The notes under the pieces are model-generated. The model did not search any database, was not told where the DNA came from, and saw only the letters and a program-made list of their open reading frames with translations. This document shows positions 1 through 8,106 of a DNA stretch of 60,424 bases, one piece after another; the first letter of the stretch is position 1, and the number at the start of each line of letters is the position of its first letter. A program made the position numbers and the translations under genes. The DNA is taken from positions 1 to 60,424 of the forward strand of contig CAYRPN010000022.1 in NCBI GenBank assembly GCA_964426135.1. Reading direction: 5' to 3'. Origin of the DNA: CAYRPN01 sp964426135. GTDB lineage: Bacteria > Planctomycetota > Phycisphaerae > Phycisphaerales > Phycisphaeraceae.

Positions 1-49
1 AGACCGAGCCAACGACGACGGTAGAGAGATTTACAGAAATGCGGTTGCT

Positions 50-400
50 TTACCCGCCCTTTCGTTCGTAGAGATAATCGAACGTTCCTTCGGCCAGCGT
101 TATGCTTTCCACCGCTTTCAGCAGGGCGGCGCGATCCGTCACGGCAGGATCGAGCTTCAATTCGGATGAGAGTGCAAATACCGTGATGTGATATGTTTTG
201 AGCCCCGGACCTTTGGAGCACATCGGGTCGTACTCCATGCGACGTTTGGCCATTGAGCCCCAGGGTGCCGACCTCTTGCGCGTTCTGGTCGATCTGTGTG
301 ACCGTCGCCGGGATGTTTAAACCCTTTTGCTTGCATGTCCCTTCGCTCAGATGGCTCCCTTTTTCGTGAGCAGATCCATCTCCTGAGCCTGACGGAAGGT
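50..400 (-). pseudogene. Decayed PEBP (YbhB/YbcL-like) gene fragment
   Basis: The minus strand encodes pieces of a phosphatidylethanolamine-binding-protein-like protein in different frames. The C-terminal piece (50 to about 253) reads CSKGPGLKTYHITVFALS and ends TLAEGTFDYLYERKGG, which matches the end of this family as I remember it. The preceding piece, GLNIPATVTQIDQNAQEVG, continues with GTLGLNGQ in another frame around 250-335, so a frameshift is needed to join them. Further upstream, another frame (FRQAQEMDLLTK, about 360-400) looks like a third piece and is preceded by a stop. The N-terminal half of a normal PEBP domain is not visible. I call it a pseudogene. Sequencing errors could also produce the frameshifts, but not the missing N-terminus. 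Confidence 0.6.
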
Positions 401-506
401 GTACTAAGTGAACGAAATCTCTTGTGAGGGGGAGGGGTTAGTGTAAACTCGTCGAAAGCGGCCCGCGATGTTCGCTGGCCAACGTTCGTTCGGGAGGTCC
501 CCGGTC

Positions 507-1745
507 ATGTTTCTGAGTAGGAGCAATATCGTGAAGCATTTCATGGCGGTGTGTGTACTTTCATTGTCCTTGCTGGTGATGGCGAAACCCGCCAGCGCAT
601 TGAGCATCACCAATGGCAGCTTTGAAACCATTGGCGTTCAGTTCAACGCTGCCTTGGGCGGCCTTCATGAAGCAACGGGTTGGACTCACCTGTCAGGCCT
701 GAATATTCAGGCATCCAGCATGCTTTCCGGTCAGGAATCGACCGCTCCGACCACCACTGGCGCCCGCTACCTCCGCTTGGTTTCGGACAATCCCAACCCC
801 GCGAACACCGGCAGCATCGCCCAGTTCCTTGGCAACATGGTCGCGGGCGAAACTTACCGTTTCACCGCTGACGCATACGGCGCGCCGGGCGCTGGCCTGC
901 AATGGGGCGCGACGGCCAAATTCGTGTCGCAGGCGTCCAACACTCCCTCCACGGTCTATGCCACCTACCTGGCGGACGGGGTGAATAGCGGCATCGCTGC
1001 TCCTGGCGCTTTCAATCTCATGTACACCGCCAAGCCCGCTGATAATGGTCAGCCTTTGTTCGTCCTCCTTACCGCCGTACCGTCGGGGCCTGGCCAGGCC
1101 ACGCGCGGCGCCGTGGACAACGCCCAGATCTTCACCGGCGCGGTCCCCATGACTCTCGTCAATGGCAGTTTTGAACTCCCCACGCCTCGGCCCGCTGGCA
1201 GCAACTTCGACACGATTACTCCCACAGGCTGGTCCTTCCAGGGCATCCCCGGCCTCAATGCGTATCCTCGCGTCGGCTCCGGCGGCTTTGGCTATCCCAG
1301 TGCAGCCGACGGCACCACGATCTACGCTCCGGAAGGAGAACGTGGCGGCACTCTGTTCCAGGACATGGGCGTCATGGCGGCCGGCGAAACGTACACCATC
1401 AACGGTGTGATCAGCAGTTCGTCGGGGCTTAACAGCTATCGCCTGAGCCTGATCGGAGATGCTCAGGGCGCCGCTCCCATTGAGCTGGCGTTCATCACCG
1501 AGGCGAACTTCAACCCCGGCGCGGGGGCTTCGCTCGCCGCGGTGTTTTCTTACACTGCAACCGCCGCCGACGCCGGAAAGGTCCTGCGTCTGGCCATTAC
1601 GGACAACGGAACTGGCGGCCCCTCCCGAACCGGCATCGACAACCTTCGATTGTCGGTCGCTGCCCCAGTGCCCGAACCCGCTACCGCCTCAATGGGCCTG
1701 CTCGCTCTGGGCAGCCTGATGCTGCGCAGGCGCCGCACGGCGTGA
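507..1745 (+). CDS. PEP-CTERM exoprotein with two tandem jelly-roll-like domains
   Basis: This is a secreted protein of 412 residues. It has a signal peptide ending in KPASA and a C-terminal sorting signal: VPEPATASMG, a hydrophobic stretch, then RRRRTA. PEP-CTERM proteins are normally cleaved and sorted by an exosortase, which is not in this window. The body has two similar halves. Each starts with NGSFE, followed by a GW motif, and contains AGETY midway (LVNGSFE near residue 215), which suggests an internal duplication of a beta-sandwich domain. I chose ATG 507 because GGGAGG lies at 492-497; an in-frame ATG at 468 would add 13 residues and lacks such a site. A factor-independent terminator follows at 1778-1807. 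The ligand is unknown. A related domain occurs at the N-terminus of the next gene. Confidence 0.85.
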   Translation: MFLSRSNIVKHFMAVCVLSLSLLVMAKPASALSITNGSFETIGVQFNAALGGLHEATGWTHLSGLNIQASSMLSGQESTAPTTTGARYLRLVSDNPNPANTGSIAQFLGNMVAGETYRFTADAYGAPGAGLQWGATAKFVSQASNTPSTVYATYLADGVNSGIAAPGAFNLMYTAKPADNGQPLFVLLTAVPSGPGQATRGAVDNAQIFTGAVPMTLVNGSFELPTPRPAGSNFDTITPTGWSFQGIPGLNAYPRVGSGGFGYPSAADGTTIYAPEGERGGTLFQDMGVMAAGETYTINGVISSSSGLNSYRLSLIGDAQGAAPIELAFITEANFNPGAGASLAAVFSYTATAADAGKVLRLAITDNGTGGPSRTGIDNLRLSVAAPVPEPATASMGLLALGSLMLRRRRTA

Positions 1746-1777
1746 GATGGCGAACCTTCGACAACCCAACCCTCGAC

Positions 1778-1807
1778 CAGCCCCGGTTCACGCCGGGGTT
1801 GTTTGTT
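1778..1807 (+). terminator. Rho-independent terminator after the PEP-CTERM gene
   Basis: CCCCGG at 1781-1786 pairs with CCGGGG at 1793-1798 around a six-base loop. A T-rich tract (TTGTTTGTT) follows at 1799-1807, 33 bases after the stop codon at 1745. Confidence 0.75.
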
Positions 1808-2035
1808 GAAGGATCAGCGTGACGCCGCGGTCGGCGAGCGGACGGCCGTAGTTCAACTGGGAAATCCGAGTCTGACGATGTGGCCGGCCCCGGCGCATGC
1901 CGACACCGCCAAAAACCAGGTCGATGTAACAGCGCGCGTGGGCGGGTCGGACTTGAGAGTCTTGCCGCCGGCTGTTGCACGCCGAAAAAGGAACAATCCT
2001 GTGAAGCCGATGCGATGTACCATGGTCAGATATCC

Positions 2036-4348
2036 ATGAACCTGCCGCCGCGAATCCTGATGAGCGCGCTCGTCGCTGCGACGATTGCGATGACATGGGC
2101 CGGTATCGGGGATTGGACAAGTGCGGTTCAAGGCGCTGGCGATCCACCGACATCCACTCCTCATCTCGGTGTGCAGGTCACTGCGGGAAGCTTCGAGCAA
2201 CCGGAAGTCACCGACCACGCTTTCGGCATCAAGGGGTGGCGATTGGAGGTCGCTGGCGGTCGCAACGGCAGCGCGGGGGTCTTCGGACCATCCCGGCCGG
2301 TGCTGCCGAAGATGCCGGAGGGCAGGCACTGCGCCTTTCTGTTCGGCGATCCGAGCGTCGCGTGGGTCAAGATTTGGCAGGATGCTGGCACGGTCGAGGC
2401 GGGGCGAACGTACCGGCTTGCAGTGCAGGTCGGACGACAAGCCGCCGGCGGTGATGGCCGCAGCGACCTGCCGCCGTATCGCATCATCCTGCGCGACAGC
2501 AGTGACGACTCCGTCAAGGCGTCGGTGAGCAGTCCCGTCACGCCCGAACCGGGGCAGTTCAAGCTTGCGACGCTCGATTACACGCCGACGACTTCACACA
2601 AACTGCGAATCTGCTTCGAGGCGGATTCGACGCCCGCAAGCACGGCTGTGCTTCTGGATGATGTTGCGATCAGCCTGCGAACACCCGACCAGGTCAAGGC
2701 CGACCGCGATCGTCCCGCCGAGCCGGTGGACTACCTTCTTGGGGCTGCGGGCGGCAACAGCATGGATCGGATGGTGAATCGCCGCGCTGCCCGACTGGCG
2801 CTGGTGGAGAAGCCGGCCAAACCGCCGACTGTCGATGGTCCCCTGTTCAACGACGTTGATCGCTTTATCGCGGCCCGTTGGCGCGACGCGAAACCGGTGC
2901 CTGGTCGCAAGGATCCGACGATCTGCGATGACTCGGCGTTTCTGCGTCGCGTTTACCTCGACGTCATCGGTGTGTCCCCCACGCTTGCGGAGACCCGGCG
3001 ATTCCTGGATGACGCCAAGCCCGACAAACGGGCGCGGCTGATCGATGAACTGCTTGCCCGCAACGTCGATTACGCAGCCCACTGGACGGTGTTCTGGCTC
3101 GATGCGCTGGCCAGCAACGTGGCGCCGACGTTTGGCGGCGTGATCAGTCGGGGCGATCACTTGCCGTGGGTCCACTCCAGCTTCGCGGCGAACAAGGCGT
3201 ACGACATTTTCGCAGCCGAATTGATCGATCCGACGATGCCTGGATTCAAGAGACCTGGCCATATCGACATCCTCGGTGTGCGATACAAGGTCAGTTTTCT
3301 GCGTGACGCCGACCACAACGAAGTGCTGCAGACGGCGGCTGACGTCGGCCAGGTGTTTCTTGGCACGGGCATGAAGTGCGCCAGTTGCCACAATCATTTT
3401 GAGAACGACGAATGGCCGCAGAAGCGATTCCTCGCGTTTGCCGGTCTGTTCAGTGGAAAGGATCTGGAGCAGATTCGCTGCGAGAAGCGCTCGGGTAAGT
3501 TCGTCGCCGCCGCATCGCCGTTCGATCAGCCCGGCATGCCCGCCGTCGCACCAGCCGACGCCACCACTCGGCTCCACCTTGCGGCACTGCTGCTGACCGA
3601 TCCGGCCAATCCGCGCTTCGCCAGGACTATCGTGAACCGGCTTTGGAAGCGCTACCTGGGCCTGGGCCTGTTCGAGCCTGCCGATGACTTCCGAACCGAC
3701 ACCCCGGCCAGTCATCCGCAACTGCTCGACTGGCTGGCCTATGACTTCATGCAGCATGGCTACGACCTGAAGCACACGATCCGCCTCATCCTCAACAGCC
3801 GCACTTACCAGCTTCAATACGATCCGCGGTTCGATGACCGGTTCGATGTCCTCCAGCCCCGCGCTTCGACGCGACTGTTTCGCACGCCGAGCCTGCGCCG
3901 GCTGACGGCCGAGCAATTGATCGACAGCCTCGCGGTCATCACGAAGCAGAAACTCGACGATCGCCAGCGTGTTTATCGCGTTTATGAAGGCGTGCCCGAT
4001 GCCCTGAACAATGCCCTGGGCAGGCCGGATATTCGCTCGGAAGTCAGCACCGCGCGCAGCGGAGAAGCGACGATCGTTCAGACGCTGGAACTGCTCAACG
4101 GCGCGCGATACAACGCGTTGATCAATCCCGATGCGCTGCTGGCCTCGCTGGGACCGGCGCCGAAGGCGCAGGCCATCGTGGAACTACTCTACCTGGCCAC
4201 GCTGCAGCGCGGTCCCACGGCGGAAGAGATCGCGCTCGGGGTGGCATTCTTGAGAGAATCGAACGACGACAAGATTCCTTTGCGTGATGCGGTGAAAGAC
4301 ATGCTCTGGGCCATCGTGACCAGCCCCGCGTTTCAGTATGTGCATTGA
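2036..4348 (+). CDS. Secreted DUF1549/DUF1553 protein with N-terminal jelly-roll-like domain
   Basis: This 770-residue exported protein follows the common planctomycete plan. It has a signal peptide, a beta-sandwich-like domain (GSFE...GW...AGRTYRLAV, about residues 45-215), DUF1549 (FLRRVYLDVIGVSPT region) and DUF1553 (NPRFARTIVNRLWKRYLGLG region). Inside DUF1549 there is a CASCH motif at residues 448-452, a possible c-type haem attachment site of the CXXCH type. The ORF is open upstream to 1880, but ATG 2036 begins a plausible signal peptide (MNLPPRILMSALVAA); ATG 2015 is an alternative. The stop at 4346-4348 lies 29 bases before the DUF1501 gene. The two usually occur together and are thought to form a surface system, but their biochemical role is not established. 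Confidence 0.85.
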   Translation: MNLPPRILMSALVAATIAMTWAGIGDWTSAVQGAGDPPTSTPHLGVQVTAGSFEQPEVTDHAFGIKGWRLEVAGGRNGSAGVFGPSRPVLPKMPEGRHCAFLFGDPSVAWVKIWQDAGTVEAGRTYRLAVQVGRQAAGGDGRSDLPPYRIILRDSSDDSVKASVSSPVTPEPGQFKLATLDYTPTTSHKLRICFEADSTPASTAVLLDDVAISLRTPDQVKADRDRPAEPVDYLLGAAGGNSMDRMVNRRAARLALVEKPAKPPTVDGPLFNDVDRFIAARWRDAKPVPGRKDPTICDDSAFLRRVYLDVIGVSPTLAETRRFLDDAKPDKRARLIDELLARNVDYAAHWTVFWLDALASNVAPTFGGVISRGDHLPWVHSSFAANKAYDIFAAELIDPTMPGFKRPGHIDILGVRYKVSFLRDADHNEVLQTAADVGQVFLGTGMKCASCHNHFENDEWPQKRFLAFAGLFSGKDLEQIRCEKRSGKFVAAASPFDQPGMPAVAPADATTRLHLAALLLTDPANPRFARTIVNRLWKRYLGLGLFEPADDFRTDTPASHPQLLDWLAYDFMQHGYDLKHTIRLILNSRTYQLQYDPRFDDRFDVLQPRASTRLFRTPSLRRLTAEQLIDSLAVITKQKLDDRQRVYRVYEGVPDALNNALGRPDIRSEVSTARSGEATIVQTLELLNGARYNALINPDALLASLGPAPKAQAIVELLYLATLQRGPTAEEIALGVAFLRESNDDKIPLRDAVKDMLWAIVTSPAFQYVH

Positions 4349-4377
4349 AGCAAGTTGAACGCCGGAGATTTGCAGAC

Positions 4378-5901
4378 ATGGCCCACACGGCCCACGACAT
4401 CAACCGCCGCGCGTTTCTCGGCAACAGCGCCGCTGCCGCCATGGGGCTTTGCCTCGGCAGCGAAGTTTCGCGAGGAGCCGAATCGCCCACGGCGGCGAGC
4501 AAGCCGTTCAAAGGTCGCGCCGAAGCCGTGATCCTGATTTACCTGCCCGGCGGCGTCGCACAACAGGACACGTGGGATCCCAAGCCTTTCACGCCTTACA
4601 AACCCGGCATGCGCGGCAGCGATCTGCTGTCCACCTGTCGAACCATCCGCACCGCGTCCGATGCGATTTCGCTCGGCGAAGGGATGGAACAGCTTGCGAC
4701 CGTGATGGACCACGCGGCGTTGATCCGCTCTTTGCAGACCAAGGCGCGATTCGGCGCATCCCATGTGAAGGCGCAGTTTTACGCGATGACCGGCTATCTG
4801 GAGCCGGTGGGTTTGAAGCCGCCGAGCATCGGTTCGGTGGTGGCGCGATCGCTGGGCCCGCGCGATCCTTCGGTGCCGCCCTACATTTACATCGGCGCCG
4901 ACGCCAACCCGGGCAGCAACGTGGACAAGCAGAAAGCCGCTGAGTTCACCGGGCCGGGTTTCTATGGCAACGCCTACGCCCCGTTCCGCGTGACCGATCC
5001 ATCGCAAGGCCTCGAGACGCTCAGCGCCCTTGCCGGTGTGGGCGAAAAGCGGCTCGATCGCCGGCTGCGCTATCTGGCGGAAGTGACCCGCGCTGCCGGG
5101 CAGGATGCATCCGCGGCATCCTCCGTACCTCAGCAATATCTCAAGGCTGTCGGCGACGCCCGGCGGATGATGGATTCTCCAGTGAAAAAAGCGTTCGCCT
5201 ACGCCACAGAGGAATCCGCGAAGACGATCAAGGCGTACGAACCGCGCGTGCCCAGCAGCGCCCTGCGCGACAGAAGCTACGACTACTACGCGCGGTTCGG
5301 ACACGGGTTGCTCCTGGCCCGGCGACTGGTCGAGCACGGTGCGCGCTTCGTGCAGGTTGAACTGCAATACGGCCCGTTCAAGGGTTTCGACATGCACGAA
5401 GATGGCGCCGCACGCATGATCGAAATGAAAAAGCAGATCGACGGCCCCATCGCTCAGCTCATCCGTGATCTGAAGCAGCGCGGATTGTTGGAGCGCACAC
5501 TGGTGGTCATCGAGTCGGAGTTCGGCCGCACCATCGCCGCCGATCCCGCCCAGCAGATCGACGGCAAGGCCGGCACCGAGGCCATCGGCGCCAGCGAAGA
5601 ACACGACGGCTCCAAGCTGGTGATCGATAACGAAAAAATGTACGGCTTTCACGGGCACTTCAGCACCAACCACACCGTGGTTCTGCTGGGCGGAGCCGTG
5701 CGCGGCGGCACGGTGTTCGGCAAGACCGCCGATCGCCATCCCATGCTGCCGGTCGAAAACCCCGTCGAGTTGCCCGACGTTCACGCGACGATTTACAAGG
5801 CGCTGGGTATCCCGGCGGATCACAGCTACCTCATCGAAGAGCGGCCGTTCTACGTCACGAAGGACGGCAAAGGCCGGGCGATCGACGCAGTGCTGGCATG
5901 A
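4378..5901 (+). CDS. DUF1501 family protein with Tat signal
   Basis: This 507-residue protein begins with a twin-arginine-like signal (INRRAFLGNSAAAAMG, RR at residues 10-11), so it is probably exported folded. DUF1501 has a sulfatase/alkaline-phosphatase-like fold. Visible landmarks are YLPGGVAQQDTWDPK near residue 55, VIESEFGRT and GFHGHFSTNHTVVLLGG in the C-terminal half. ATG 4378 has GGAG at 4364-4367. A TTG at 4345 overlaps the previous stop and is the alternative start. It forms a two-gene unit with the DUF1549/DUF1553 gene, the usual planctomycete pairing. The substrate is unknown. Confidence 0.88.
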   Translation: MAHTAHDINRRAFLGNSAAAAMGLCLGSEVSRGAESPTAASKPFKGRAEAVILIYLPGGVAQQDTWDPKPFTPYKPGMRGSDLLSTCRTIRTASDAISLGEGMEQLATVMDHAALIRSLQTKARFGASHVKAQFYAMTGYLEPVGLKPPSIGSVVARSLGPRDPSVPPYIYIGADANPGSNVDKQKAAEFTGPGFYGNAYAPFRVTDPSQGLETLSALAGVGEKRLDRRLRYLAEVTRAAGQDASAASSVPQQYLKAVGDARRMMDSPVKKAFAYATEESAKTIKAYEPRVPSSALRDRSYDYYARFGHGLLLARRLVEHGARFVQVELQYGPFKGFDMHEDGAARMIEMKKQIDGPIAQLIRDLKQRGLLERTLVVIESEFGRTIAADPAQQIDGKAGTEAIGASEEHDGSKLVIDNEKMYGFHGHFSTNHTVVLLGGAVRGGTVFGKTADRHPMLPVENPVELPDVHATIYKALGIPADHSYLIEERPFYVTKDGKGRAIDAVLA

Positions 5902-6102
5902 GCGGGCTCATTCGGAAACATGCGGATCTGGCCGGACAGCGTTTCGCCAGGTGACGCAAACCCTTAATCACCTGCCGTGCGCTCGCATGGGTTTCGCGGA
6001 AAGCCTGGCGTACCCTCTTAGGTGAGGCAAGTCTGGTCGATTCCGGCAACGAACGGCGAATGACGCCGAGTTTTTTCTTTTCAGACGTTTTGAGGATCTG
6101 CC

Positions 6103-6876
6103 ATGAACCGACTAACGCGAGGCTTTACGCTCGTCGAGATGCTGGTGGTCGTGGCGATCATCGTTCTGATCATCGCCATGCTGTTGCCGTCGATGGCCAT
6201 GGCCAGGGAGATGACGCGCCGGACCGTGTGCCTGAACAATCAACATCAGTTGCACGAAGCGTCCATCCTCTACTCACAGGACAACGCCGGCTACCTCCCT
6301 AATCGCAGCGCCAATCACAACTGGGATGCCGGCGGATGGGCGCAGTTCGGTTCCGGTGATTTTGACAACCGCAATGTCTGGATCGGATACCTGGGCGGAT
6401 TCACCATCGATGGGGGCAGCGAGATGCTCTTATGTCCATCCGTGAAGGCGTCGCCGTATCCCGTATGCAACGGCACACAGGCGCTGGGAACCTGGATCAA
6501 CCAGGGGTGGCCCGTGATCGCATGGGGGTTGCGGTGGTACAACTCCAGCTACGCCTATTTCGCGCAGTACAAAGTCGCACCGGTGCTCGGCAAGCGGATC
6601 ACGCGAACCAACGCACCCGGCGGGCTGACGCTGCTCAACGACATGGTGCGGCGCGACGGATGGAATCAGCACACGGGCAATCACTCGGCCGGCGGCGGCG
6701 CCATCCCGCACGCCTCGCCCCTGATGCCCAGCGGTGCCAACGCCACCGCGCTCGACGGCCGCGGACGATGGGTCGCCTTCACCGGTTTTGACGATATTTC
6801 GGCTGCCAACGGCATGGAGAAATACGTGACGGGCAGTCCATCGGCCGGGCAATGGTGGGCGAAGCAGGGCCAATGA
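6103..6876 (+). CDS. Prepilin-like protein with N-terminal cleavage/methylation motif
   Basis: The protein has 257 residues and starts MNRLTRGFTLVEMLVVV. This is a type III (prepilin) signal, cut after G7 by a prepilin peptidase, with E at position +5 and a long hydrophobic helix. The C-terminal globular part contains a Cys in LLCPSVKASPYPVC and resembles the large planctomycete class of type II secretion pseudopilin-like proteins. No pilus or secretion assembly gene is adjacent. GAGG lies upstream of the ATG. A large palindrome follows 24 bases after the stop. It is one of four such proteins in this window (see 12715, 30168 and 59483). Confidence 0.85.
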   Translation: MNRLTRGFTLVEMLVVVAIIVLIIAMLLPSMAMAREMTRRTVCLNNQHQLHEASILYSQDNAGYLPNRSANHNWDAGGWAQFGSGDFDNRNVWIGYLGGFTIDGGSEMLLCPSVKASPYPVCNGTQALGTWINQGWPVIAWGLRWYNSSYAYFAQYKVAPVLGKRITRTNAPGGLTLLNDMVRRDGWNQHTGNHSAGGGAIPHASPLMPSGANATALDGRGRWVAFTGFDDISAANGMEKYVTGSPSAGQWWAKQGQ

Positions 6877-6899
6877 ACTCAACCTGATTTCGCCGTTCG

Positions 6900-7089
6900 C
6901 TAGTACTACAACGCTACTGACTCCCCTCCCTCTGAGGGAGGGGCAGGGGGAGGGTCGGACTAACTGCCTGATTGGAGCCACAGTCATGCAGTGCGCCCGA
7001 CCCTCCCCTAACCCCTCCCTAAGAGGGAGGGGAATCGAAAACAGCCTGAATTTGCGGCAAATCCGGCTCTTGTAGCGTTGTAGTACTAG
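6900..7089. repeat. Palindromic element A1 with 18-bp perfect outer inverted arms
   Basis: Outer arms 6900-6917 (CTAGTACTACAACGCTAC) and 7072-7089 are perfect inverted copies. Inside lies a core of about 115 bp whose halves are also inverted: CCCCTCCCT...AGGGAGGGG at 6922-6942, followed by AGGGTCGG, and GACCCTCCCC...CCCTCCCT...AGGGAGGGG at 6999-7032. The same core recurs at 12561-12671, 13676-13804 and 54361-54471 with different outer arms. It sits between convergent genes. Confidence 0.85.
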
Positions 7090-7099
7090 ATTCGAGTGT

Positions 7100-7825
7100 T
7101 TACTTCTCTTTCGCCGGCGCAGCGCCCGGCTCATCTTTCAACTGGCGCAGTTCGATGTCTTTGAACTGCACTTTCATCGGCTCGCCGGATCGGAGCTGCA
7201 AACCGAGGATGCCCTTGAGGTCGAAATGCCCCTCCTCCTGGTCGATCAGTTCGGAGCAGGTCACGCCGTTGATCCGAAGAATGATGTGCTGCCCCTTCGC
7301 GGTGATGTGGTAGTCGTTCCATTCTCCCTGTTTTCGCATGGTCGCCTTCTCCTTAAGGTCGGTCGCCGTGCGCTTGCCCGACGCGTCGATCACCGTCTTC
7401 TTGCCGTTGGCGGTCAGCAGTTCGTGGCCCTTTCGGCTGTGCATCTCGTCGCAGACGCCCCCCAGATAAGGCCCGCTCTCGTAGATGTCCGCCTGGTAGC
7501 CCACCGCCAGACCGTTGTCTTTCATCTTGCTGCGAAACTGAACCCCGGAGTTGCAACCGTTTCCGGTCACCCGGAACTTGAGCTTGAGTTCGAAGTCGGC
7601 GACATCTCCTCCCTGCCACACCAGAAACTGGTTCTGCGTGCAGGGATGCTCCTTGCTCGACTTGGCGGTGATGGCGCCGTCTTCGACGGACCAGTAGCTC
7701 ATGTCCTTGGCCTTCCAGCCATCGAGCGTCTTGCCATCGAACAGGAAGCGAAATCCCTCCGCATGAAGTGGTGTCGCGCAAAGGAGTGCGAACAGGAACA
7801 GTGAGATTGACATGACGGCCTTCAT
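7100..7825 (-). CDS. DUF1080 (3-keto-disaccharide hydrolase-like) exported protein
   Basis: This exported protein of 241 residues has a signal peptide (MKAVMSISLFLFALLCATPLHA) followed by one DUF1080 domain. The domain starts FRFLFDGKTLDGWKAKD and contains the conserved NSGVQFRS and GYQADI segments. DUF1080 proteins have a concanavalin/laminarinase-like jelly roll, and several are 3-keto-glycoside hydrolases, so a role in sugar breakdown outside the cytoplasm is likely but not shown here. ATG 7825 has a near-perfect ribosome binding site (AAGGAGG, complement at 7831-7837). The gene is transcribed away from a second DUF1080 gene at 8107, and the palindrome at 7911-7925 lies between them. Confidence 0.88.
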   Translation of the reverse strand: MKAVMSISLFLFALLCATPLHAEGFRFLFDGKTLDGWKAKDMSYWSVEDGAITAKSSKEHPCTQNQFLVWQGGDVADFELKLKFRVTGNGCNSGVQFRSKMKDNGLAVGYQADIYESGPYLGGVCDEMHSRKGHELLTANGKKTVIDASGKRTATDLKEKATMRKQGEWNDYHITAKGQHIILRINGVTCSELIDQEEGHFDLKGILGLQLRSGEPMKVQFKDIELRQLKDEPGAAPAKEK

Positions 7826-7910
7826 TCGAACCTCCTTGTAATCGTTCAGATGACCACGCCATAACACTCCTAGTCTACCCGCTCGCTTGGGCGGCTCCTA
7901 TTGCATCAGC

Positions 7911-7925
7911 TTTATCAGTGATAAA
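7911..7925. promoter_or_regulatory. Candidate operator, perfect 15-bp dyad
   Basis: TTTATCAGTGATAAA is a perfect odd palindrome in the 281-base space between the divergent DUF1080 genes. Its AT-rich make-up stands out from its surroundings. It may be a binding site for a dimeric regulator of both genes; no regulator gene is adjacent. Confidence 0.35.
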
Positions 7926-8106
7926 CGCTTCTTGCGTCTGATCCCATGATGGTTACCCTTCCTTGATGCGGGCTGGCTAGCTGGTGCGTCGGAGCAGGCG
8001 AAGCCCACAACGACACGTGAACCTGCGCCGACGCCTGATCTCGCTGCGGCCCGTCGTCTCCGACGTACTGACTCTGCACGATCCGACCTCGTTATCCGAG
8101 ACACCC

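Noticed and set aside
6900..7089. Transposon (MITE) with terminal inverted repeats
   Set aside because: Outer arms are perfect, but no target-site duplication is visible at either side (flanks differ), and other copies of the core have unrelated outer arms. I describe it as a palindromic repeat rather than a transposon.
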